From assembly GCA_021827885.1 (NCBI GenBank), contig JAKAUD010000160.1, positions 1-14,473 on the forward strand: a stretch of 14,473 nucleotides of DNA. The letters run 5' to 3'. This DNA is from Thermoplasmata archaeon. GTDB taxonomy: Archaea; Thermoplasmatota; Thermoplasmata; Thermoplasmatales; Thermoplasmataceae. The notes below the pieces were generated by a model. It was not told the origin of the DNA, made no database searches, and worked only from the letters and a program-made list of their open reading frames with translations. Both the position numbers and the translations under genes were made by a program. Position 1 is the stretch's first letter; the number at the start of each line of letters is the position of its first letter. Below are positions 7,519 through 13,745 of the stretch, in pieces.

Positions 7519-7785
7519 GTACTTATATTTGACACCGTGGCCACCCTTCGTGTTTGTCCATGCTACACTTCCGTGTGAACAGGCAACGTCACATGTACCA
7601 CATTCTACGCAATCCTCATACTTGAAATTCAATTTTTCTTCTATGAGGGAATAACATTTTGCAGGACATGCAAATGTGCAGAAATGATCAGGGCATGTTT
7701 CGCAAATGCTTGGGTTTATCGTTATATGTTCGTAAGATTTATCGGTTTTATAGTTCAATAATGATAGCCTGTCCTCTATTTTCAT
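7513..7785 (-). CDS. fixX: FixX ferredoxin-like protein
   Basis: Small iron-sulfur partner of FixC, expected to pass electrons between the ETF-quinone oxidoreductase flavin and the quinone site. The 90 residues hold nine cysteines: Cys28, 31, 36, 40, 44, 59, 62, 65 and 69. The second block, CVECGTCDVACSHGSVAW (59-76), is a typical [4Fe-4S] motif, although the usual proline after the last Cys is replaced by Ser. The first block, CETCPDHFCTFACPAKC (28-44), could bind a second cluster. The C terminus GGHGVKYKYG matches the FixX ending 'G(V/I)xYRYG'. The ATG directly follows the fixC stop, and its AGGAGG ribosome site is formed by the last two Arg codons of fixC, so coupling is likely. Confidence 0.93.
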   Translation of the reverse strand: MKIEDRLSLLNYKTDKSYEHITINPSICETCPDHFCTFACPAKCYSLIEEKLNFKYEDCVECGTCDVACSHGSVAWTNTKGGHGVKYKYG

Positions 7786-9081
7786 TTACATCCTCCTCAA
7801 CATTCTATACATATTGATAATCATGTCTTTTCTTGGAACTTCTGAGCTCCCAATTGATCGGATCAGATTGTTGTAAAGGTGCTTCTTAGGCTGCCCGTTT
7901 TCAGAAAACAATGATAGGAACAACTCTTCACTGATATTTGGAATCCCACGGTGAATCATGTCGCTCCATGTCACGTCCTCTATCCCTTTGAAATTCATTA
8001 AATCCTGAAGAACAAATGACGATTTCAGCCTCTCTTCGTAGCTTGACAGGGAACCCTTGCTGAAATTTGACTTAATTTTTGCCTTCATTGCACTTTCTGC
8101 AGCCGCAATGCCAGAAGCAATTGCATAATTCATCCCCTGTAATACCATGCCATTGCTGAAAGAAAAGCCCGCACCATCTCCCACAATCATGTAACCGTTT
8201 CCATAAAGTTGTGGAACAGATTTAATCCCGCCTTCCTGAACCATGTGGGCGCTGTATTCGTCAACCCTGCCTCCTTCAATAAGTGGAGCAATATATGGAT
8301 GTTCCTTGAACTGCTCAATAAGATCAAAGGATCTGGTGTTGTTGTTTTCCCTCATTTCCTTCATTGAGATCACCAGTCCGAGCGAAATGCTTTCCTTGTT
8401 GGTGTAAATGAAACCGCCGGCTTTCACCCCTCCATCAAGGAAACCAAGCACATATTCGGATGCAAAGCCCATCTTGGGCGACGTTAAATTGAATCTTTCT
8501 GTTATGGTCTTTTCCGGCAATTTAATGATCTCCTTGACACCTATTGCGACATCCCTGTCAACAAGTTTCTCCCTGATCCCAGAATTGATTGCAACTCTTG
8601 GATTTGCCCCTTCCGCCAATATAACGACATCGGATGTAATCACATCTCCGTCCTGTTCAACTCCTATTACCTGATCAGCCTTGAAAGCAAGCTTGTCAAC
8701 GGTAATTCCTGCAGCCACCATTGCTCCTGAATCTTTGGCTTTCTTAGCAAGCCACTGGTCAAGCTTTGTCCTGAGAACGGTATAACCGCTTCTTCTTTCC
8801 TGCAACTTTCTGGACCTGAAATCAATTGATATCTTTGAATCCTTTGTGAGAAATGATACTCCCTTTGCCTCAACATACCTCTCCATTGGAGCTGTTTTCT
8901 CCCAGTCTGGAATTACTGATCCCATGGAATCTCCCCACAGGACACCCCCGGAAACATTTTTGCTGCCTGGAGGATCTCCTCTTTCCACCAGGAGGACACT
9001 GGATCCTGAGGTTGCCAGTTTTATTGCTGCTGATGCTCCTGCGGGACCTGCTCCTACTACAATAACATCAAATTCACTCAT
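7786..9081 (-). CDS. fixC: FixC, FAD-dependent electron transfer flavoprotein-quinone oxidoreductase
   Basis: Membrane-associated flavoprotein of the ETF-QO/FixC family that accepts electrons from EtfAB and reduces quinone. The 431 residues begin with the dinucleotide-binding fold FDVIVVGAGPAGASAAIKLA (GAGPAG at 10-15, acidic strand end Glu34). They continue with NVSGGVLWG (42-50), DVVILAEGANPRVA (151-164) and the second FAD motif YMIVGDGAGFSFSNGMVLQG (297-316). This is the size of FixC, not of the longer mitochondrial ETF-QO, whose iron-sulfur domain is supplied here by the separate FixX. It is the first gene of fixC-fixX-etfB-etfA. A TATA-like element 23-30 bases upstream of the ATG, with no ribosome site, points to a leaderless transcript. 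The last codons (Arg-Arg-Met) double as the ribosome site of fixX. Confidence 0.94.
   Translation of the reverse strand: MSEFDVIVVGAGPAGASAAIKLATSGSSVLLVERGDPPGSKNVSGGVLWGDSMGSVIPDWEKTAPMERYVEAKGVSFLTKDSKISIDFRSRKLQERRSGYTVLRTKLDQWLAKKAKDSGAMVAAGITVDKLAFKADQVIGVEQDGDVITSDVVILAEGANPRVAINSGIREKLVDRDVAIGVKEIIKLPEKTITERFNLTSPKMGFASEYVLGFLDGGVKAGGFIYTNKESISLGLVISMKEMRENNNTRSFDLIEQFKEHPYIAPLIEGGRVDEYSAHMVQEGGIKSVPQLYGNGYMIVGDGAGFSFSNGMVLQGMNYAIASGIAAAESAMKAKIKSNFSKGSLSSYEERLKSSFVLQDLMNFKGIEDVTWSDMIHRGIPNISEELFLSLFSENGQPKKHLYNNLIRSIGSSEVPRKDMIINMYRMLRRM
7792..7797 (-). promoter_or_regulatory. Ribosome binding site of fixX inside fixC
   Basis: A perfect AGGAGG, read as two Arg codons at the end of fixC, lies six bases before the fixX ATG. 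This is the strongest Shine-Dalgarno sequence I see in the window. Confidence 0.75.
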
Positions 9082-9103
9082 TTAGTTGGGATATATGTCT
9101 TGA

Positions 9104-9111
9104 TTTAATAA
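9104..9111 (-). promoter_or_regulatory. TATA box of the fixC-fixX-etfB-etfA operon
   Basis: On the minus strand TTATTAAA lies 23-30 bases before the fixC ATG. No ribosome site is visible in front of fixC, so the operon mRNA is probably leaderless. Confidence 0.45.
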
Positions 9112-9355
9112 CAGTTTTCCCGAACAAGAAAAGTGAAGTTCGTGCTTAATGTATGAATAATTCTTGATATATACTGTCTCTGCAAATCCCTGATCGCCAT
9201 GAAAATTTTTGTCTACAATTTGAAGTGGAAATCCTTTCTCCCTGAATGCGATATGCATCAGCAATCATTGTATTGAAGGAAAATCCAGTAATAATTCTCA
9301 ATTCTTGGATAGTCGTGGATGAAATCAATGTGAATTCTGGAACCCTTTCCAAAAA

Positions 9356-9369
9356 CCTTAATCTATAAA
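9356..9369 (+). promoter_or_regulatory. Probable TATA region of speE
   Basis: CCTTAATCTATAAA follows an A-run. Its TTAATC part is centred about 23-24 bases before the speE ATG. No ribosome site precedes the ATG, which suggests a leaderless message. Confidence 0.4.
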
Positions 9370-9383
9370 ATGAATGCCCAATA

Positions 9384-10205
9384 ATGAAACTGACTGAAAA
9401 TTGGTTTTCTGAAAGGTATTCAGATAATCTGCAGCTATCGTTCAGGGTTAAGGATCAACTTTTGTCCCTTAAGACTGATTTCCAGAGAATAGATGTCTTT
9501 GACACCTATGATTTTGGAAAACTTCTTTCCATTGATGGGACAGTACAACTTACTGAAAAAGATGAATTTGTTTATCATGAGATGATTTCCCGGGTCCCAT
9601 ACAACATGATGAAGAGGAAGCCGGAAACAGTATTGATAATAGGAGGTGGAGACGGGGGTGCGGCTGGAGAATTTATCAAGCTTGGAGTTAAGAAGATAGT
9701 GAATGTGGAAATTGATGGACAGGTAGTTGAGGTAAGCAGAAAATTCTTCCCGGAACTTTATTCTTCATTTTCAAATCCATCGGTAGAACTTCTCATAGAC
9801 GATGGCATCAAATTCATGAAGAAAAACAAGGGCACGTTTGACCTTATAGTTGTTGATTCCACGGATCCGGTAGGTCCTGCTGAGGGACTATTCAACATTG
9901 ACTTCTACAAGGATGCTAAGGGCGCATTGAAAGATGATGGCCTTATAGTCACGCAGTCCGGTTCCCCGTTCTATCAGCCAAAAGGGTTAAGCCTTGCAGC
10001 CTCAGGCATGAAAAGTGTATTCAAGAATATTAAGGTCTATACCGCTTTCATTCCTACTTACCCCAGTGGATTCTGGAGCTTTACGATGGGCTCCGATGCC
10101 GAAATAAAGCCCTACTTCCATAATGTGTCCCCAGGCAAATACTTCAATAAAGGAATATTAGATGGTGCTTCATTGCTACCTGAGTTCGTGAAGGAACTTA
10201 TCTAA
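9384..10205 (+). CDS. speE: Spermidine synthase family aminopropyltransferase
   Basis: Cytoplasmic enzyme that transfers an aminopropyl group from decarboxylated S-adenosylmethionine to putrescine, agmatine or a similar amine. The 273 residues are near the family's usual 280-300. An N-terminal beta-domain starts with WFSERY (7-12). It is followed by YHEMISRVP (64-72), the nucleotide loop [10 protein letters not shown] (83-92), the acidic strand end VEIDGQVVE (108-116), LLIDDG (136-141) and the catalytic loop [15 protein letters not shown] (156-170) with Asp158. The substrate-side motif [10 protein letters not shown] (224-233) is also kept. One oddity is that the Arg usually found after GGGDGG ('GGxxRE') is Gly95 here (AAGE). 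Which amine is used cannot be read from the sequence. The end overlaps the convergent membrane-protein gene by eight bases. Confidence 0.92.
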   Translation: MKLTENWFSERYSDNLQLSFRVKDQLLSLKTDFQRIDVFDTYDFGKLLSIDGTVQLTEKDEFVYHEMISRVPYNMMKRKPETVLIIGGGDGGAAGEFIKLGVKKIVNVEIDGQVVEVSRKFFPELYSSFSNPSVELLIDDGIKFMKKNKGTFDLIVVDSTDPVGPAEGLFNIDFYKDAKGALKDDGLIVTQSGSPFYQPKGLSLAASGMKSVFKNIKVYTAFIPTYPSGFWSFTMGSDAEIKPYFHNVSPGKYFNKGILDGASLLPEFVKELI

Positions 10206-10572
10206 CTTTCCACTTTTCCTTCGCCTCGGCAAGTATTGACTCGTATCTGGAGCCGTGTTTCCTGGCTATTTTTTCCAATGCCTTGATGTTTTTCATAAAC
10301 GTTTGCTTACTTTCAGACGCTGTCATGGTAATGAATTTTCGGTCTTCCTTTATCCATACATAGGTATAATAGGCAAAAATCAGAATTAGTACCAGTGAGA
10401 TTACAAAAATCCAGTAGTTCCAGTAGCCGAGGTAATTGAAGGTAAACGAATTTTCCGTGAGGCCAGAATAGTGGAACAGCAAGTCGTTTGCAGACGTTAT
10501 CCATATTATAATAGATGCAATAAGAACTCCAAAATATACAATCAGTGTAAAATTCTTAATATTCTGATACAT
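10198..10572 (-). CDS. Small membrane protein with two transmembrane helices, unknown function (DUF3198-like)
   Basis: The 124 residues contain two clear hydrophobic spans, about 8-26 and 54-74, joined by an aromatic-rich loop of about 27 residues. A charged, helical C-terminal tail of about 50 residues (…[14 protein letters not shown]…) is rich in Lys, Arg and Glu. Lys/Arg placement after the second helix (KEDRK) suggests that both termini face the cytoplasm. Size and layout remind me of DUF3198, an uncharacterised family of Thermoplasma-type archaea, but I cannot confirm this. It lies 26 bases downstream of rdgB on the same strand and has its own TATA-like element, so it may be transcribed both alone and with kae1-bud32-rdgB. 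Its 3' end overlaps speE on the other strand. No function is proposed. Confidence 0.82.
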   Translation of the reverse strand: MYQNIKNFTLIVYFGVLIASIIIWITSANDLLFHYSGLTENSFTFNYLGYWNYWIFVISLVLILIFAYYTYVWIKEDRKFITMTASESKQTFMKNIKALEKIARKHGSRYESILAEAKEKWKVR

Positions 10573-10596
10573 GATTTCAAGTCATACTCTATGATT

Positions 10597-10604
10597 ATTT
10601 AAAT
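10597..10604 (-). promoter_or_regulatory. TATA box of the two-helix membrane protein gene
   Basis: On the minus strand TTTAAATA lies 24-31 bases before the ATG at 10572 and overlaps the last codons and stop of rdgB. No ribosome site is visible, so a leaderless transcript starting near the ATG is likely. Confidence 0.5.
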
Positions 10605-11171
10605 TTCATCTCGTTTGGCTTCACTGCCGGAATCTTTTAGGTATTTGATAAAACTTCTTATTGCCTTTCCTCTCTGCGAAATCTCATTCTTCCGGCTGAT
10701 CGGAATCAGGGATACTGTTTCATTGAACCCTTCAGGGATAAATATTGGATCATATCCAAAATTCCTTCCCTCAAAAATGGATGTTGCAATTGTACCGTTG
10801 GTTTCCCCTCGGAATTGGTGCAATCGCGCTCCATTCCAATAAGTAACCACGGTCACGAATGATGCTTCGCGGTTTCTTCCCTCCATGAGTTTCAATATTC
10901 CCTCGTTCCCAATGGTTTTCTGGACGTATGAAGAGTATGGACCGGGAAAGCCCTGCAGATCCTTTATTATTATTCCAGAATCCTCAATGAAGAAATTTTC
11001 TCCTATGCTTTTTATCAGCTTATTTGCAGAATCAAGAGAGATTTTATCAATTGATTCTTCCTGAATCTCCTCATATTTCATGTTTATCCATTGTATCTCA
11101 ATCCCTGCGTTTTCCATCATTGACTTTATCTCTTCGTACTTGTGCTTATTGCTTGATATGAATCGAATCAT
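10599..11171 (-). CDS. rdgB: Non-canonical purine NTP pyrophosphatase (RdgB/HAM1, XTP/dITP diphosphatase)
   Basis: House-cleaning enzyme that hydrolyses ITP, dITP and XTP to monophosphates, keeping deaminated purines out of nucleic acids. The 190 residues show the HAM1 motifs in order: ISSNKHKYEEI (5-15, nucleotide loop), FIEDSGIIIKDLQGFPGPYS (61-80, acidic metal site), FVTVVTYW (105-112), GRNFGYDPIF (135-144) and ISRKNEISQRGKAI (158-171). I place the start at the ATG at 11169-11171 because MIRFISSNKH is the family N terminus. A longer frame starting at 11225 would add 18 residues inside the upstream gene. The chosen ATG shares four bases (ATGA) with the kae1-bud32 stop, so translation is likely coupled. 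Confidence 0.93.
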   Translation of the reverse strand: MIRFISSNKHKYEEIKSMMENAGIEIQWINMKYEEIQEESIDKISLDSANKLIKSIGENFFIEDSGIIIKDLQGFPGPYSSYVQKTIGNEGILKLMEGRNREASFVTVVTYWNGARLHQFRGETNGTIATSIFEGRNFGYDPIFIPEGFNETVSLIPISRKNEISQRGKAIRSFIKYLKDSGSEAKRDEI

Positions 11172-12763
11172 GAATACCGCTTTCTCCTTTCCATATCCTC
11201 CAGAACCGCCTTGACTTTCTCCCATTCCCTGAAGTTGGCAGAATAAGAACCGATGAATGTGCTAAATAGTTTCTCTCCTGCAGAACCATTACCATGAAGA
11301 AAATCCTGGATCATTTTAAGATCTGTCGCAAATTCCTCAATTCCAGGTGACAGTGAACCCATGCTGGGATCAATGAGATAAATATCATCTCCTGAAATTA
11401 TTATGTTATTCATGTTAACATCGCCATGAGATATGCCGGCAGTATGCATTCTGGCAATAGTAACTCCCAATTCCTGCATATAATATTCCTGTTTGCCCCC
11501 TCTCATCATTATGTCACCCAAAAGATTTCCATCAATTTTCTCCATTTTGATTTCGTTTGGATGGATAAAATCAAACACCATTGGAAAGCTAAGCCCACTT
11601 TCTATTCCCCTTGAAAGTATCCTCAGTTCCCGGCCTGTCCTTTCCCTTAAAATGCTTTCATCAAGAATTTTATTCCTATAATTTTTTGGAACTCTTTTTT
11701 TAATTATGGAAGGCATATTGAGGAATCTATCCTCCTTAATGATTGATTCTGCTCCTTTTCCCCATTGTGCAGATTTCATTTCAGAGGTTATCCATGGTGC
11801 CGTGGCTTCATCAATCCTGAATCTCTGGTCAACCACTGTTTCCTCAAGATTTTGCCTTATGCCATTTTGAAACATCAGAAGAGCTGCCTGTGCAATCATG
11901 CTTCCGTTATCCATGCAGTATTCCAGGGGCGTCTCAAAAACCTTGCAATCTGCTTCATGTGACATTATAGATATCATCTCCCTTAACCGCATGTTTCTTG
12001 CCACGCCGCCGGTTAACAGTATTTCCTTTTTTCCAGTGGTATAAATCCCCCTTTCAAGCGTTTCGCAGAGCATGGAGAATGCCGTTTCCTGAATGCTGAA
12101 GCAAATGTCCTCGATCCTGTTCCCCTTTTTTTTAAGTGAAAGGGCTGCAGTCAAGATTCCGGAAAAAGAAGTATCCATGCCCTTCACTGAATATGGAAGT
12201 TTCAGGAGTTCCTTACCGTTCCTGGCATAATCCTCAATCGCTGGGCCACCGGGAAAAGGTACCCCTATCTCCCTTGCAAATTTATCAAGCATATTGCCGA
12301 TCCCAATATCCAGCGTTTCACCAATAACGTGGTAAATGCCGTTGAACCCTGCAATAATCTGGGTGTTTCCTCCTGAAACATATAAGACAATCGGATCGGA
12401 TGAACCCGTGGTTCTCTTCCCTATTTCTATGTGTCCCATAGGGTGATTCACCCCAAGCAATGGAATGTTATTCTTTATTGCCAGGGATCTTGCACCCACC
12501 GCTGCAATTTTGAGGCATGGACCTAATCCTGGTCCTTTTGAAAACCCTATTAGATCGATGTCCCTGATGCTTAAACCTGATTTCAAAAGGGATTCCCTTA
12601 CAACCTCTGTTATATTTTCGAAGTGATGATTGGCTGCTTCCCTTGGATGAATCCCTCCATCTTTGGGCTGGTATGTCCTTGAACTTGTGAAATATATCTC
12701 CTTTTCATCGATAACGCCAGCACTTATTGTGTGTGCCGTTCCTTCGATCCCAAGAACCCTCAA
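11168..12763 (-). CDS. kae1-bud32: Fused Kae1-Bud32: tRNA N6-threonylcarbamoyladenosine (t6A37) synthase subunit plus regulatory kinase
   Basis: Two KEOPS-complex proteins in one 531-residue chain, a fusion known from several euryarchaea. The Kae1/TsaD part (about 1-325) transfers the threonylcarbamoyl group to A37 of ANN-decoding tRNAs. It has VLGIEGTAHT (3-12), the metal site NHPMGHIE (His107, His111), YVSGGNTQ (128-135), GGPAIEDYA (172-180), TGGVARNMRLREM (251-263) and Asp285 in CMDNGSM. These numbers agree with Pyrococcus Kae1 (107, 111, 285). The Bud32 part (about 330-531) is an atypical small kinase/ATPase with GAES (337-340), IIKKRVPKNYR (353-363), RERTGRE (373-379) and the catalytic loop ISHGDVNMNNIII (444-456, Asp448, Asn453). 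The DFG motif reads Asp465-Pro-Ser. The start is TTG, with an in-frame TGA 21 bases upstream. Confidence 0.95.
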   Translation of the reverse strand: MRVLGIEGTAHTISAGVIDEKEIYFTSSRTYQPKDGGIHPREAANHHFENITEVVRESLLKSGLSIRDIDLIGFSKGPGLGPCLKIAAVGARSLAIKNNIPLLGVNHPMGHIEIGKRTTGSSDPIVLYVSGGNTQIIAGFNGIYHVIGETLDIGIGNMLDKFAREIGVPFPGGPAIEDYARNGKELLKLPYSVKGMDTSFSGILTAALSLKKKGNRIEDICFSIQETAFSMLCETLERGIYTTGKKEILLTGGVARNMRLREMISIMSHEADCKVFETPLEYCMDNGSMIAQAALLMFQNGIRQNLEETVVDQRFRIDEATAPWITSEMKSAQWGKGAESIIKEDRFLNMPSIIKKRVPKNYRNKILDESILRERTGRELRILSRGIESGLSFPMVFDFIHPNEIKMEKIDGNLLGDIMMRGGKQEYYMQELGVTIARMHTAGISHGDVNMNNIIISGDDIYLIDPSMGSLSPGIEEFATDLKMIQDFLHGNGSAGEKLFSTFIGSYSANFREWEKVKAVLEDMERRKRYS

Positions 12764-12787
12764 TTCAATGACCCCGCTAATTCAATA

Positions 12788-12795
12788 GATATAGT
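12788..12795 (-). promoter_or_regulatory. TATA box of the kae1-bud32-rdgB transcript
   Basis: On the minus strand ACTATATC lies 25-32 bases before the TTG start. The transcript would begin close to or a few bases before the start. A GGGG tract ends 9 bases before the TTG and is only a poor ribosome site. Confidence 0.42.
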
Positions 12796-12840
12796 ATTTT
12801 GATAATTAATGTATCATTGAAATTGCAATAAAAGATTGGT

Positions 12841-12900
12841 TCAACTCAACATATCCAATATCGCTATTAGCAGTCTTGTTCTATGGATTTGTTGAATTGA
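12841..12900 (-). terminator. Imperfect inverted repeat spanning the stop of the first surface-protein gene; possible terminator or RNA hairpin
   Basis: TCAACTCAACATATCCA (12841-12857) and TGGATTTGTTGAATTGA (12884-12900) are inverted with 15 of 17 positions matching and a 26-base loop. In the minus-strand RNA one mismatch becomes a G-U pair. The stem starts in the last codons of the gene ending at 12881, and its TAG lies in the loop. After the stem comes a modest U-rich stretch. It may end or stabilise that transcript. Archaea usually terminate at T-tracts, so its role is uncertain. Confidence 0.4.
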
Positions 12901-13615
12901 TGGTGGGTTTCATTTGTGGCACATTATACCCCCATACCTGCCACCATGATGAATCAATGGAATATGTCTGTGAAGTGAAATGCATGATTCCCAGTGTTAC
13001 TGTTATTGTAAATGTAATGTTTTGATAGAATGTGTAGTTGCCGGGATTGATTAAGCTCGGATAATCTGGCACCATTTTACCATTTATTTTATTTGTGGTT
13101 TTACCGAACACGCTAAAGTAATATCCAGGACGATAATCATTACTAAAACCTTCAACGAGATGAGCATAGCCTCCAAAATTGTCTCCTGAATAAGCTGACA
13201 TATTCTTAAGTAATGGTTTGTTAATTGAAAGGGAATAGTTTGTCACGGTTATTACCAAATTGCTGTATGGGTATTTCATGAATTCTGAATGTATCCACAT
13301 GTTTGAATACGCAAAACCAAAAGCAATACTGGACAGATTAAACCAGGATAGATTGACGTAATGTGTTGAAGGACAGGGGATAATGTAAGTCATAAGATTA
13401 ACGTTATTTCCCTTGTAACTGAAGTTGCTTGAATTGAGGCAGGCGAATCTCCCCTCCTCAATACATCTATTAAAGTTTGTATAATTAACATAACCCTTAG
13501 CAAAAACCTGATTTATCCCTTGCGGCTCTGTAACATTTTCATAATAGACAAATGATGAAAACACCATTATTATGATGATTCCAATTGCAAAGATTTTCAT
13601 TACTCTTTTATTCAT
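12881..13615 (-). CDS. Membrane-anchored, sequon-rich surface protein, paralogue 1 (unknown function)
   Basis: The 244 residues start with a short basic N terminus and one hydrophobic helix (about 7-24), a signal anchor or uncleaved signal peptide. About 215 residues then face outward. They are rich in aromatic residues, Asn and Ser/Thr, and contain 11 N-X-S/T sequons, which suggests dense N-glycosylation. Shared with the neighbouring paralogue are YENVTEPQGI (25-34), HYVNLSW (85-91), PYSNLVIT (116-123), SINKPL (130-135), GNYTFYQNITFTIT (192-205) and HFTSQ…SSWWQVWGYN (212-231). Four cysteines (51, 59, 81 and one not shared pattern) do not form a recognised motif. I know no family with a function for it. 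The ATG lies two bases after the stop of a short gene-like fragment, with GGGGT as a weak ribosome site. It is separated by 117 bases from kae1-bud32. Confidence 0.82.
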   Translation of the reverse strand: MNKRVMKIFAIGIIIIMVFSSFVYYENVTEPQGINQVFAKGYVNYTNFNRCIEEGRFACLNSSNFSYKGNNVNLMTYIIPCPSTHYVNLSWFNLSSIAFGFAYSNMWIHSEFMKYPYSNLVITVTNYSLSINKPLLKNMSAYSGDNFGGYAHLVEGFSNDYRPGYYFSVFGKTTNKINGKMVPDYPSLINPGNYTFYQNITFTITVTLGIMHFTSQTYSIDSSWWQVWGYNVPQMKPTINSTNP

Positions 13616-13617
13616 TC

Positions 13618-13716
13618 TTACCCCTTCAACGGAATGTATAATGGCAACGATGCTGCTGCAGTGTATGACATAACGGAATATTTGTAGTATTCATTTCCTT
13701 GTCCATCATATTTAAT
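13618..13716 (-). pseudogene. Short gene-like fragment between the two surface-protein genes
   Basis: A 32-codon open stretch without an N-terminal start ends in TAA two bases before the ATG of paralogue 1. It reads …YDGQGNEYYKYSVMSY… and ends …LPLYIPLKG, a composition that looks more like a real C terminus than noise. An in-frame TAA at 13717-13719 cuts it off upstream, and the only internal ATG leaves 17 residues. The bases TTGAAGGG just before paralogue 1 recur just before paralogue 2 at the window edge. A partner gene that once preceded each paralogue would explain this. It may also be chance sequence. Confidence 0.25.
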
Positions 13717-13745
13717 TTATCAATTTTATCCAGAAATATAGGAGA

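Larger units (their letters stand above)
9082..9383. other. Intergenic region between fixC and speE
   Basis: This 302-base stretch separates divergent fixC and speE. It carries a promoter element at each end. On the minus strand two overlapping open frames use TTG starts (9352 down to 9146, and 9264 down to 9082, the second ending right at the fixC ATG). They share no frame and neither has a recognisable motif. They could be two pieces of a frameshifted small gene or chance frames. A small inverted repeat CGAAC/GTTCG occurs at 9121-9125 and 9138-9142. I see no tRNA or other RNA gene. Confidence 0.5.

Noticed and set aside
11172..11225. Longer N terminus for the RdgB/HAM1 protein starting at 11225.
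   Set aside because: It would overlap kae1-bud32 by 58 bases and add a Gly/Ser-rich tail unlike the family. The ATG at 11171 gives the standard N terminus and an ATGA overlap.
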